From positions 1-54,206 of the forward strand of contig CAJGBV010000015.1 of assembly GCA_904501755.1 (NCBI GenBank): a stretch of DNA of 54,206 bases, written 5' to 3'. This stretch comes from Clostridiaceae bacterium. GTDB taxonomy: Bacteria > Bacillota > Clostridia > Oscillospirales > Acutalibacteraceae. Made by a program: the position numbers and the translations under genes. The notes beneath the pieces are model-generated. The model was given only the letters and a program-made list of their open reading frames with translations, was not told the origin of the DNA and did no database searches. Position 1 is the stretch's first letter; each line of letters starts with the position of its first letter. This document shows positions 23,477 through 32,393 of this stretch, piece by piece.

Positions 23477-24481
23477 TTAGAATTGCACACCACAACTTTT
23501 TAAAATTAATTTATATAATGACAACTCATAATCGTAAGAAAAACTATTTTTCTTTTCCCCTCTACACATTTCGGCAAATGACATCATCATCTTATCATAC
23601 CTATCTTCAGGTTGTGATTCGGTATCAACACCCATATCACACCAATTATCTGTAAATTTCTCACTTCTTAATGTATAGAGTAAACCTTTTTTTACATCAG
23701 TATACCACTCAAGAGGTTTAAGCTCAATGGTTTTTTTAGAACCACATACAACCAATTGACGTCTTGAAAAACCACCTTTTTCTTTAGCACAGGCTTTAGC
23801 AAATGATACACCATTTTTATATTTAAAAACCACCATACCAAAATCCTCTGCTGTAACATTGTCTATGCCTGTTGAACAACTGAGAGGAACAACTTCATCA
23901 GGCTCTCCCTGTATCCGATAAATAATGTCTATTAAATGACATCCCAAAAAGAACAACATTCCCCCCTTAAAATTTCCTAACCAATTTCTTTTATCTATAG
24001 AATGGGTACAGCTCATATGAGCTTCTACACTATATATTTCTCCAAGCTCACCTTTATTTACCTTATCTAATAATTCCATAACGTAAGTATTATATCTATA
24101 CATATATCCAATATGAAATACAAGCTGATTTGCTTTAACGGTATTTATCAACTGTTCAAAATCAAATAGCACAGTTCCACCCGGTTTATCCATATGTATA
24201 TGTTTATGATTATTTGCCGCCATCTGCGCATATTTAGTAAGGATAACTTCTTCGGTTTCAACGGTAACAGCGACTATGGATTTATCGTTCATAATTTCTT
24301 CAACTGTCATTTGTCTATAACCATCTGCACATTCATAAGCCTTAGCAAATCTATCTTTTTCTTCTTGAGGCACAGCATATCCAACCAAATCGAAAATATC
24401 GTTTTGCTTTGAAAGACTTTTAAAAATTAAGGTCGCATGGTCGTGTCCCATACCTATCTGAGCTATTTTGATTTTATTCAT
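23477..24481 (-). CDS. Gfo/Idh/MocA-family sugar oxidoreductase
   Basis: The protein has 334 residues. An N-terminal NAD(P)-binding Rossmann fold (KIAQIGMGHDHA) is followed by the MDKPGG motif that replaces the usual E-K-P around the catalytic lysine, and then the alpha/beta C-terminal domain with GGMLFFLGCHLIDI (the H of GGG...D/H). The family oxidises or epimerises sugars, inositols and sugar acids. The ATG at 24481 overlaps the dehydrogenase stop by eight bases (ATGAATAA), so the two products probably act in sequence on one sugar or polyol. An AraC regulator is divergent to the operon. Confidence 0.88.
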   Translation of the reverse strand: MNKIKIAQIGMGHDHATLIFKSLSKQNDIFDLVGYAVPQEEKDRFAKAYECADGYRQMTVEEIMNDKSIVAVTVETEEVILTKYAQMAANNHKHIHMDKPGGTVLFDFEQLINTVKANQLVFHIGYMYRYNTYVMELLDKVNKGELGEIYSVEAHMSCTHSIDKRNWLGNFKGGMLFFLGCHLIDIIYRIQGEPDEVVPLSCSTGIDNVTAEDFGMVVFKYKNGVSFAKACAKEKGGFSRRQLVVCGSKKTIELKPLEWYTDVKKGLLYTLRSEKFTDNWCDMGVDTESQPEDRYDKMMMSFAEMCRGEKKNSFSYDYELSLYKLILKSCGVQF

Positions 24482-25496
24482 TATACTTTCTCCAATCAAA
24501 CTGTACTATCGGAAAGCTTGGCTGAGTAGCAAGTCTGTGATATACTTCTTTGAATTCATAAGGAGAATGCATCTCTTCGACCAGAGAGGATAAATTTATT
24601 TTACCATATTTATATAGTTTCTGCATAGAATAAACATCGTCCTTGGTAGTCCACATTCCACTTGATGACTCGGTTTTTGGACGCGCTATTGTATGAGCAC
24701 CTATTAAGGAAACTCCTTTTGCGTGTACTTTATGATAATAATCAATTGTGAAATCAGAATTTCTGGTACAACCAAGAAGAGCTACCCTACCAAAAGGAGC
24801 CATACAATCCAAAACTCCATCAAGACCTGCACCAACACCTGTAACTTCAAGAGCAACGTTACAACCACCATTGGTAACTTCTTTAACTTTATGAGAAAAC
24901 TCCTTATCGTAAGGATCAAATGCATAATCAGCACCTATAGATAACGCAAGGTTTCTTTTATCTTCATTAGGGTCTACCGCTATTACAGGCGCAGCTCCCG
25001 CAGAAATCAACTGTTTTATGCCCAAAATACCCAAAACACCAACACCCATAACAATAGCTGACTCGCCTATTTCGAATTTACATTTTCTTATTGCAGCCAT
25101 TGGAAAGGTGGAAATATGCCATAGTGCTGCTTCTTCAAAAGGTATAGTATCATCTATAATTTTATGAACGTTTGCTTTATTTATGTTTTGCAAACTACCA
25201 TGCACTGACCACGACAAAGCCACTCTGTCTCCGACCTTTAACTCTGTCACGTTTTTACCTACTTTTTCTATTATGCCGGAACTACTATACCCTATATAAC
25301 GCGGGAAAAAAGCTTCTGTTAAAATCTTGGCACTATTTATATTTATTTCACCAACAAGATTTGCTCTTTCGGTTCCGCTGCTTATAGTAGATACAGACAG
25401 ACGCACCTGCACCTCATCAGCATTTGGTTCCTCTATAAATTTATCAATCATTTCCACAGTATAAGGAGCGGTTATAACCAACTGTTTTGCATTCAT
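24474..25496 (-). CDS. Medium-chain dehydrogenase/reductase (zinc-type alcohol dehydrogenase superfamily)
   Basis: The protein has 340 residues with the MDR layout: GroES-like catalytic domain, then a Rossmann domain (IVMGVGVLGILGIKQL, cofactor acid in AVDPNEDK). At the place of the usual zinc-binding cysteine near residue 40 it has ISSGTERANL, as in a subgroup of MDR proteins from sugar-catabolic operons that lack the standard catalytic cysteine; zinc binding is therefore uncertain. It is first in the operon with a Gfo/Idh oxidoreductase. A promoter with TATAAT (25551-25546) overlaps that of the divergent regulator. Confidence 0.85.
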   Translation of the reverse strand: MNAKQLVITAPYTVEMIDKFIEEPNADEVQVRLSVSTISSGTERANLVGEININSAKILTEAFFPRYIGYSSSGIIEKVGKNVTELKVGDRVALSWSVHGSLQNINKANVHKIIDDTIPFEEAALWHISTFPMAAIRKCKFEIGESAIVMGVGVLGILGIKQLISAGAAPVIAVDPNEDKRNLALSIGADYAFDPYDKEFSHKVKEVTNGGCNVALEVTGVGAGLDGVLDCMAPFGRVALLGCTRNSDFTIDYYHKVHAKGVSLIGAHTIARPKTESSSGMWTTKDDVYSMQKLYKYGKINLSSLVEEMHSPYEFKEVYHRLATQPSFPIVQFDWRKYNE

Positions 25497-25523
25497 TATT
25501 CATCACCCACATCAGTTTAACAC

Positions 25524-25553
25524 TTGACAAGTCGAATATCAATACATTATACT
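25524..25553. promoter_or_regulatory. Overlapping divergent promoters, AraC gene and dehydrogenase operon
   Basis: On the plus strand TTGACA (25524-25529), 18 bases and TATACT (25548-25553) serve the AraC gene. On the minus strand TATAAT (25551-25546) serves the dehydrogenase operon. The two -10 elements share four bases, so polymerase can occupy only one at a time. Confidence 0.7.
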
Positions 25554-25599
25554 ACAAATTAACAGGTAAAATTCTACATATATTTAAGGTGTTTTTGCT

Positions 25600-26364
25600 A
25601 TGAATGACGCAAATTTCTGCAATAATTTTACATTTCAAAAGATTTCTTTTATGAAATATCGTTTTACTGATCGTTTTGTATATCCCGGTTCCCCATCACA
25701 TTTTATTGGTATACTGTTAAAAGGGACTGCTCATCTTAACACTCTCCGCGACAGTATTGATTTAAAAGCGGGTGATATTTTTTACATACCTTATAAAACT
25801 ATGTATCAATCACGATGGTACGGTGATGATGACGGCGAAATCCAGTTCATTTCGTTAGGATTTAAAGTATTCCCTAAAAACGAAAATACAACTTATAAAT
25901 TACAAATTCTTCATCCTGATGACAAATCAAAAGCAATATTAGAAAAAATCACTTCCAATCTAATGGTTGACTGTCTTAATATTGGTCTTTTATTTTCATT
26001 TTTGGGTAATATAATAAATTCTATGAAGATAGATTCCCCCGAAAAAATTAATCCCAAAATCAAAACTGCTGTTGAATACATTAAAAATAATTTAAATTGC
26101 AATGTTTCTGATATTGCATATCACTGCAACACAAGCGAATCTAATATATATTCACTGTTTAAGAGAAATTTCAATAAAACTCCTGCACAAATAAAACAAA
26201 ATATTCTTATATCGAAAGCCCAAGAACTTCTTCTCACAACCGATAAATCTGTTGAAGAAATAAGTAGTCAACTATATTTCAGTTCATCTTCTTATTTTAG
26301 GAAAATATTAAAAAAACACACGGGTTTGACCCCACGTGATATAAGAAAAAAAGCTAATTTTTAA
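25600..26364 (+). CDS. AraC-family transcriptional regulator
   Basis: The protein has 254 residues. The N-terminal half is a cupin-like sensor (HFIGILLKGTAHLNTLRDSI, KAGDIFYIPY). The C-terminal 100 residues have the two helix-turn-helix motifs of AraC proteins, ending in EEISSQLYFSSSSYFRKILKKHTGLTPRDIR. It lies divergent to the MDR/Gfo operon with overlapping promoters, so it probably controls that operon in response to its sugar. The sensor ligand is unknown. Confidence 0.9.
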   Translation: MNDANFCNNFTFQKISFMKYRFTDRFVYPGSPSHFIGILLKGTAHLNTLRDSIDLKAGDIFYIPYKTMYQSRWYGDDDGEIQFISLGFKVFPKNENTTYKLQILHPDDKSKAILEKITSNLMVDCLNIGLLFSFLGNIINSMKIDSPEKINPKIKTAVEYIKNNLNCNVSDIAYHCNTSESNIYSLFKRNFNKTPAQIKQNILISKAQELLLTTDKSVEEISSQLYFSSSSYFRKILKKHTGLTPRDIRKKANF

Positions 26365-26388
26365 AAGCCCGAAAAACTTCGGGCTTTT
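26363..26388. terminator. Bidirectional terminator between AraC gene and manA
   Basis: The palindrome AAAAGCCCGAA-aaac-TTCGGGCTTTT lies exactly between two convergent genes and carries T-runs on both strands. Confidence 0.85.
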
Positions 26389-26390
26389 CA

Positions 26391-27452
26391 TTATTTCTTT
26401 GGTGGCAGACAGGCAACAAAAGTTATGCCGTCTTCACTATTTATAATTGTTTGCTCGGCTGAATAAGGAAGGAAGAAATAATCTCCTTTTTTAATTTCTT
26501 TCTCTTTTCCGTTACAGCACACCTTGCCTTCGCCATCAGTAACAACGTATACTGCAGGCTTACTTGTTAAAACAGTTTGAGCATTTTCCAATATATATCT
26601 CTGAACCGCAAAGCAGGGTGTATCCTCATAGGTTATAAGGTCTTCAATTTTAACCCCGTTTTCATTATAGACAGTCTTAGGGGTTTTTCTGCCGCTTTCA
26701 ATAGCCTTTTCTCCGTAAAGAGAAAAATCAAAAACGCCGATTGCTGTATCCTCGTCAAGACCGATATACATTTCTTCTTCACTGAGTCTATACTCACCAC
26801 AATAATATTCAGGCTGAATGGTAAAGTCTGACGGCTCCTGTATTTCAAGAATAAGACAGCCTTTACCTATAGCATGTGCAAGCTTTGCAGGAACGAAATA
26901 AACATCCCCCGGCTTTACGGAAATTCTGTTCAAAAGCCTTTCCATAGACTCCATATCGGTTTCGCTTTTAGCAATCGCTTCCTTAAACTGTTCTTCTGTA
27001 TACTGCTTATTAAAGCCGAAATAAAGACAAGCATCCTCTCGACAGCCAAGAACTATCCAGGACTCAGCCTTACCGTAATTACTGGAGAAATGCTCTCTTG
27101 AAAAGGCTTTATCGGGATGAGCCTGAACAGGAAGACGAATGGCACTGTCAAGCACCTTTGTCAGCACACCAAATTCTTCCCTATCACCTAAAAGTTCTTT
27201 TTTATATTCAGTGAGAAGCTCATCAAAATAAATGTCAGTATCTTTAACAAGGGATACGCCCTCTTTTTCGCCTTTCGAAATTTTGTTAATTGCCTTTACC
27301 GAGGAAACAACCCATTCCTCAGGCTCATAGCCATCACTTGAGTCGTCACCGAAAAAGTCGGCAAAAAGAGCACCGCCTGTATATACTCTGCCCACCCTGT
27401 TCTTTTCAAAAAAGATGGGAGAAGAAAGAAGTTTTTTGATATTTTCGGTCAT
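26391..27452 (-). CDS. manA: Mannose-6-phosphate isomerase, class I
   Basis: The protein has 353 residues from the ATG at 27452, which has GGAG nine bases upstream. It interconverts mannose-6-P and fructose-6-P. The zinc-site residues of type I enzymes are present: Q and H in VQAHPDKAFS, E in KAESWIV and H in LAHAIG. The C-terminal cupin half ends in KKGDYFFLPYSAEQ. It lies downstream of a clan GH-A glycosidase gene on the same strand, consistent with mannan or manno-oligosaccharide use. Confidence 0.93.
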   Translation of the reverse strand: MTENIKKLLSSPIFFEKNRVGRVYTGGALFADFFGDDSSDGYEPEEWVVSSVKAINKISKGEKEGVSLVKDTDIYFDELLTEYKKELLGDREEFGVLTKVLDSAIRLPVQAHPDKAFSREHFSSNYGKAESWIVLGCREDACLYFGFNKQYTEEQFKEAIAKSETDMESMERLLNRISVKPGDVYFVPAKLAHAIGKGCLILEIQEPSDFTIQPEYYCGEYRLSEEEMYIGLDEDTAIGVFDFSLYGEKAIESGRKTPKTVYNENGVKIEDLITYEDTPCFAVQRYILENAQTVLTSKPAVYVVTDGEGKVCCNGKEKEIKKGDYFFLPYSAEQTIINSEDGITFVACLPPKK

Positions 27453-27472
27453 AAGATATACTCCTTTATAAT

Positions 27473-27500
27473 TAAAAGGGCTGACAGACAACCCTTTTAA
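27473..27500 (-). terminator. Hairpin between the GH-A glycosidase gene and manA
   Basis: TTAAAAGGG and CCCTTTTAA form a nine-pair stem just after the glycosidase stop. The trailing tract on the minus strand is only weakly T-rich, so it may be a leaky terminator or attenuator before manA. Confidence 0.5.
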
Positions 27501-27503
27501 TAA

Positions 27504-29363
27504 TTATTTCTTTTTAATAAAGTAGATTGCACCATCACACTTGTCGATAGAATCGGCACTTCCGTGAATAATTTCGGCTATTTCATAGCCCTCTTTAATA
27601 GCAAAATCACATTTCTGTTCAAGGTTAGAATAGTTCATTGCAACAGCAATATATCCGTCGTTATATGGATGAATAGTTGCAAAAATCTGAGTATTCTTTG
27701 AAACAAGAACCTTTTCATTAATAATATCTTCAGCAACAATCTTATAGAACTTATGATAGTCTGTATCGTCAAAGGCACAAGCCTTACCTACAAGACTTGT
27801 TTCAAGAGGCATATTAAGGAAATATACATAACCCTTACCATATTTGTGTTTAGAGAATACAATATTACCCTCTTCGTTACGGGCAAGTACCTCTGCCCCT
27901 ACAGATTCAAGCTGAGCCTCAGCATTTACCCAATACTGCATTTCACCGAATGGGAATTTTGCTGTATGGTTCATGCCCTTTTTAAGAATACCGTATGAAG
28001 TAAGACCTACGATTTCTTCAAGGTCAGAAAGCTGAGAACCATCATAGGTAATAAACATGGTAGCGCCTTCATCTCTCACCTTATCACGCATACCCCACCA
28101 AGCTCTCTGGTGCATAACAGACCAACCTGCAAGAGAAGGAACTATGTAAAGTTTGCTATCGGGTACAGGGTCGTTACTTACAGTGAACTTACAGTCAATA
28201 CCTGCCTGATTACCAAGGACATAAGCAATAGAGCCAACACCCCATTTATCAACGCCGTCTGTAAGCATAATAACAGCATCGGTAGTTCTCTGTGGCATTT
28301 CCTCAAAGGGAAGCTTATCGAGAACCTCACCGAATTTTTTCATTTCTCTCGCTACAGGCTTAGGAGTGTTATCCACTTCAAGCATACCAAGGTCACGTTC
28401 TATCATACTCCAGGGATAAGGAGGATTCTTAAGGTCAACGTGGTTAGGACCACACCACCAGAGATAGCCTTTAACATCATGTGCAAGAGCAGAGAACATA
28501 TTGATTCTTTCAAAATCTGCAGCAACCTCCTGATTGCCTAACATTCTTGAGAAGGAACCCTGTTCTTCAAGAATAGTGGGCTTTCCTGCAAGGTCAGAAT
28601 AGAATGCACACTGAACGGTTGGAAAAACTGTGGAACGCATTTTATTCATAAGGTCAATATCATTATTAAGTGAACGTGATACATAAGGATGATTACACAT
28701 ATAATCACAGATTTCACCCTGATCCTTAAGTGTCCAACCCCAGTTATTAGGTTCAAGACCATGCATACTTGAGGAAACAGGTCTTGTGGGGTCAGCCGCC
28801 TTAATAGCATTTCTTACAAAGGCAGTCCAGGTATATGCTTCATATCTGTCGTTAGCAGGGCCCATACAGTTACTTTCGTTACCGAGTCCCCACATAACAA
28901 TATTTTTACAGTCCTTAACAGCACCGACAAAGCCTCTTATAAACTTGTTTTCCCACATAAGTGCCTCAGGGTCCCGAATAGGATTCTTACCGTGAATTGC
29001 AGGAGGAGTAAAGAGTCTGCCACTCATCCAACCTGTAACAACAGAAACCTGAAGCTCAATACCGTATTTATCACAGATACCTGCAAAGGTTTTGAAGTTT
29101 TCTATCTGCTTTGGGTCAATTCCGTCATAATCATCAAGAGGCTGTTCGGTTTCAACATCAACATAGCATTTGTCGTTACCACGCCACTCATAAATCTTTT
29201 CAACAGGCTGAAAATCTCTCCAGTTAGGAAAACAACGTATAAAACGCACACCGTATTCGGCAAGTGCCTTAATATCGCTTTCAATAAGTTCAGGGTCAAA
29301 ATACTTCCACATATTTGTGCCGTTTTTTCTGTCCCAATAGTTACAGCCTAACATAAATTTCAT
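27504..29363 (-). CDS. Clan GH-A glycoside hydrolase (GH5/GH42-like), possible beta-mannosidase or mannanase
   Basis: The protein has 619 residues and no signal peptide, so it is likely cytoplasmic. The N-terminal beta/alpha barrel (about 1-330) has the acid/base glutamate E163 in WGLGNES and the nucleophile E266 or E267 in PTILEEQGSF. A second domain (about 340-480) resembles the Rossmann-like trimerisation domain of GH42 enzymes (LYIVPSLAGWSVMHQR), and a small beta domain ends the protein. Clan GH-A retains configuration on beta-linked substrates. Mannose specificity is suggested only by the adjacent manA. The exact family needs a profile search. Confidence 0.8.
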   Translation of the reverse strand: MKFMLGCNYWDRKNGTNMWKYFDPELIESDIKALAEYGVRFIRCFPNWRDFQPVEKIYEWRGNDKCYVDVETEQPLDDYDGIDPKQIENFKTFAGICDKYGIELQVSVVTGWMSGRLFTPPAIHGKNPIRDPEALMWENKFIRGFVGAVKDCKNIVMWGLGNESNCMGPANDRYEAYTWTAFVRNAIKAADPTRPVSSSMHGLEPNNWGWTLKDQGEICDYMCNHPYVSRSLNNDIDLMNKMRSTVFPTVQCAFYSDLAGKPTILEEQGSFSRMLGNQEVAADFERINMFSALAHDVKGYLWWCGPNHVDLKNPPYPWSMIERDLGMLEVDNTPKPVAREMKKFGEVLDKLPFEEMPQRTTDAVIMLTDGVDKWGVGSIAYVLGNQAGIDCKFTVSNDPVPDSKLYIVPSLAGWSVMHQRAWWGMRDKVRDEGATMFITYDGSQLSDLEEIVGLTSYGILKKGMNHTAKFPFGEMQYWVNAEAQLESVGAEVLARNEEGNIVFSKHKYGKGYVYFLNMPLETSLVGKACAFDDTDYHKFYKIVAEDIINEKVLVSKNTQIFATIHPYNDGYIAVAMNYSNLEQKCDFAIKEGYEIAEIIHGSADSIDKCDGAIYFIKKK

Positions 29364-29435
29364 ATCGTTTTACCTCCTATATCCAATGGATTAAAAGTTT
29401 AGGATATAAACAAAATTCTAAATCCATCTGTTCGA

Positions 29436-29464
29436 ATTATAACAAAAAGCAAACGGTATTTCAC
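29436..29464 (-). promoter_or_regulatory. Promoter of the GH-A glycosidase gene with possible operator
   Basis: Minus-strand GTGAAA (29464-29459), 17 bases and TATAAT (29441-29436) lie about 75 bases before the glycosidase start. The leader contains the inverted pair ATGGATT...AATCCAT, a possible binding site for the neighbouring AraC protein. Confidence 0.55.
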
Positions 29465-29492
29465 TCAATATTATTAGAAACAAATCAAAAAA

Positions 29493-30296
29493 TCACAGTT
29501 TTTTTGGATTATCAACAAACCGCTTACGATACTCTCTGGGAGTAAATGAGGTCTTTCTTTTAAACAGTGAAGAAAAATAACAATTATCCGTATAGCCAAC
29601 TCTATAGGCAATTTCAGCCACAGAAAGAGAGGTATCTCTGAGCAGACGTTTTGCAATATGAAGTTTATTGTTTATCTGAAAGTTATAGGGAGTTGTTCCC
29701 GTTTCCTTTATAAATAGCTTGACACAGTAATCGGGGGAACGAAAAATCTGTGCTGCAAGTTCATTATTGCTTACTATTCTATCTGAATTTCTTTCAAGAT
29801 AATTCTTTAATTCTGCCATTTCGCTACTCATAAGTGTCTGCTGACTTTTTTTAGACAAACGGGCAAGCATTTCAACAAATATAGCCGCAACACAAGCCTC
29901 TTTAAATTCACCCTGCTCTTTACCTTTAGATATTTCTGCTACCTTTAAAAACAGGTCCTTCATTCCGCTTCCGTCAAAATGCCATTTACCCTTAAGACCA
30001 TATTCCTCAATAAGAATCGGAGGAAGAACACCTCCTACATTAATAAATATCTTCTCCCAAGGTTCATCAGCAGAGGAATAATAATTTTGATTTTCACCCT
30101 GAGTAAGAAGATACACCTCATCCTTACCAACAGGATAATCAACTCCGTCCCTCGTTACATAGCCGTTTCCTTTTACTATATATTCGATTACAGTGGTTTC
30201 GGAAGCGTTTCTGCATATATGATAGCTACCGTCACAATAAGAAATTCCCGTTAGCTGAACCCGTATAGCAGATTTCCCTTCCCTGTGGTAAACCAT
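29493..30296 (-). CDS. AraC-family transcriptional regulator
   Basis: The protein has 267 residues: an N-terminal cupin sensor (EYIVKGNGYVTRDGVDYPV) and a C-terminal double HTH ending in EIAYRVGYTDNCYFSSLFKRKTSFTPREYRK. It lies upstream of the GH-A glycosidase gene on the same strand and divergent to the DUF4965 gene, so it could control either or both. The start ATG has no strong ribosome site, which may mean low expression. Confidence 0.9.
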   Translation of the reverse strand: MVYHREGKSAIRVQLTGISYCDGSYHICRNASETTVIEYIVKGNGYVTRDGVDYPVGKDEVYLLTQGENQNYYSSADEPWEKIFINVGGVLPPILIEEYGLKGKWHFDGSGMKDLFLKVAEISKGKEQGEFKEACVAAIFVEMLARLSKKSQQTLMSSEMAELKNYLERNSDRIVSNNELAAQIFRSPDYCVKLFIKETGTTPYNFQINNKLHIAKRLLRDTSLSVAEIAYRVGYTDNCYFSSLFKRKTSFTPREYRKRFVDNPKKL

Positions 30297-30474
30297 AAGA
30301 GTTTCTTTTATAAAGCATCACCATTTTCTTATTTTTTAAAATTATTTTAACATAAATACACGCCAAAAACAACATTTTTAATTGTTTTTTCTATATTTCA
30401 AATTGTTTTCTCTCTTTATTAATATAAATAAAAGGTATATAATTAATAAAAAAACAGCAGGAGGTCACAATATT

Positions 30475-32340
30475 ATGAAAATGGGTATGCCCGCTATTCC
30501 GCTTATTACAGTGGACCCTTATTTTTCGGTTTGGGGTAAAAAAGGCGATTTAAACGGTAATAATCACACTATGCACTGGACAGGAAGCAACAATACGATT
30601 TTAGGTACTGTTACCATAGACGGTGAAAAATACTGTTTTATCGGCAGTAAACCGTCAAGCCCTATTAAACAGGTATCTATTGATGCAGATGCACTATCCA
30701 CCTATGCAGTGTATGAAGGAGCAGGAATAAGATTTTTTGTTACCTTTACTACTCCTATAATGGCAGACAGTCTTTATTATTCCTCTCGTCCCGTTTCCTA
30801 TATAAAGGTTGCTTATGAAAGCATTGATAATAAGGAACATAAGGTGTCTGTTCATCTTGCTTTTTCTGAGGAATTCGTACTTAATAAAGCAGGTGAAGGC
30901 AGAGCTATTTCCGAAGAGGTTTCGGATAACGACATAACCTGTATAAAAATGAGTAACGGCTATCAGCAGGTTTTAGGCAAAAGAGGCGATGATATTCGTA
31001 TTGACTGGGGTAGCTTTTATCTCGCAACAACAGGTGAGGCTAAGGTAGGTAATATCTGCCACTATAATCTGTACTGTGTTTATATTGAAAAAGAAATAAA
31101 AAATGAAACTGTTTTTGCTGTTGCTTATGATGACATTGAAAGTATAAAATACTTTGGCACAAATCTTAAGGCATATTGGAAAAAAGACGGCAAAACCATT
31201 AAAGAAGCAATCAAAGAAGCACTTAATGAATACGACAGTCTTTTCGAAAAGTGCAAGGCATTTTCTGATAATCTTATTAAGGAAGCCACCGAAAAAGGCG
31301 GAGAGAAATACGCAGACTTACTTAGTCTTGCTTATCGTCAGGTTATGGCAGCCCACAAGCTTGTTGTTGATAACGACGGTAACAACCTTTACATTTCCAA
31401 AGAATGTCACTCCAATGGTTGTGCAGCAACCGTTGATGTAACCTACCCAAGCGCTCCTATGTATCTTTATTACAACACTGAGCTTTTAAAGGGTATGCTT
31501 CGCCCTGTTTTCAAATACGCTTCAATGGAAGCCTGGCCATACGATTTTGCACCTCACGATGTAGGTCAGTATCCTTTTGTCACAGGACAGTATTATGGTA
31601 TGAATATTGAAAATCAAATGCCTGTTGAGGAATGTGGTAATATCCTTGTGCTTATGTCAGCCATCAGTGAGGTTGACGGCAACTGTGACTTTGCAAAAGA
31701 AAACATAGAGTTACTTGATAAATGGAGCAAGTATCTCATTCAGTATGGTAATGACCCCGAATATCAGCTTTGTACCGACGACTTTGCAGGCAGGCTTGCA
31801 CACAACTGCAACCTTTCCATAAAAGCTATTATGGGTCTTGCAGGTCTTGCAAGAATTTATAACAAGCTTGGAAGAGAAAAGGACAGCGAAGAACTGTTCT
31901 CTATAGCTAAGAAATATGCTCAATCCTTTATAGAACGTGCTGCTAACAAGGACTCAAGCTTCCGACTCGCCTTTGACAAGGAGGGCACATTCTCCCTTAA
32001 ATATAATGCAGTATGGGATAAGCTTTGGAAAACCGAGCTATTCCCCAATAGTTTTTATGAGGGTGAAATTGCCCGTTATAAAAAGGAAGCTCTTCCCTAT
32101 GGTATTCCCCTCGACAACCGTGAGAAATACACAAAATCCGACTGGATGATTTGGGCAGCCTGTCTTGCAGACCAAGACCAAGACTTTGAGTTTATTGCCG
32201 AGCTTCTTTGGAATGCTTATAATGTTCAACGTTGTAACGCTCCAATGACCGACTGGTTCTTTGCTGATACAAGCGAAATGAGAGCCTTCCGTCACAGAAC
32301 CGTTCAGGGTGGATTATTTATTAAACTATTATTCGAATAA
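30475..32340 (+). CDS. DUF4965/DUF1793 glutaminase-A-family protein
   Basis: The protein has 621 residues from the ATG at 30475 (MKMGMPAIPLITVDPYFSVW), preceded by AGGAGG; an open frame 31 codons longer has no ribosome site. The N-terminal beta domain with ITVDPYFSVWG and the C-terminal helical domain (ECGNILVLMSAISEVDGN, SFYEGEIARYKKEALPYGIPLDNR, TKSDWMIWAACLA) are those of the GtaA-like family annotated as glutaminase. Fungal GtaA is secreted, while this copy lacks a signal peptide. In gut bacteria these proteins sit among carbohydrate genes, so a glycan or glycoside substrate is as plausible as glutamine. Function uncertain. Confidence 0.8.
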   Translation: MKMGMPAIPLITVDPYFSVWGKKGDLNGNNHTMHWTGSNNTILGTVTIDGEKYCFIGSKPSSPIKQVSIDADALSTYAVYEGAGIRFFVTFTTPIMADSLYYSSRPVSYIKVAYESIDNKEHKVSVHLAFSEEFVLNKAGEGRAISEEVSDNDITCIKMSNGYQQVLGKRGDDIRIDWGSFYLATTGEAKVGNICHYNLYCVYIEKEIKNETVFAVAYDDIESIKYFGTNLKAYWKKDGKTIKEAIKEALNEYDSLFEKCKAFSDNLIKEATEKGGEKYADLLSLAYRQVMAAHKLVVDNDGNNLYISKECHSNGCAATVDVTYPSAPMYLYYNTELLKGMLRPVFKYASMEAWPYDFAPHDVGQYPFVTGQYYGMNIENQMPVEECGNILVLMSAISEVDGNCDFAKENIELLDKWSKYLIQYGNDPEYQLCTDDFAGRLAHNCNLSIKAIMGLAGLARIYNKLGREKDSEELFSIAKKYAQSFIERAANKDSSFRLAFDKEGTFSLKYNAVWDKLWKTELFPNSFYEGEIARYKKEALPYGIPLDNREKYTKSDWMIWAACLADQDQDFEFIAELLWNAYNVQRCNAPMTDWFFADTSEMRAFRHRTVQGGLFIKLLFE

Positions 32341-32351
32341 CTATTTAACAA

Positions 32352-32382
32352 AGAGGCTGTCACTTCTATAGTGACAGCCTCT
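32352..32382. terminator. Terminator between the DUF4965 gene and the oxidoreductase operon
   Basis: AGAGGCTGTCAC-ttctata-GTGACAGCCTCT is a perfect 12-pair hairpin between two convergent genes. The flanks are A-rich upstream on the plus strand and short of T on the right, so it fits the minus-strand operon somewhat better. Confidence 0.75.
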
Positions 32383-32393
32383 AAAAATTTCTA

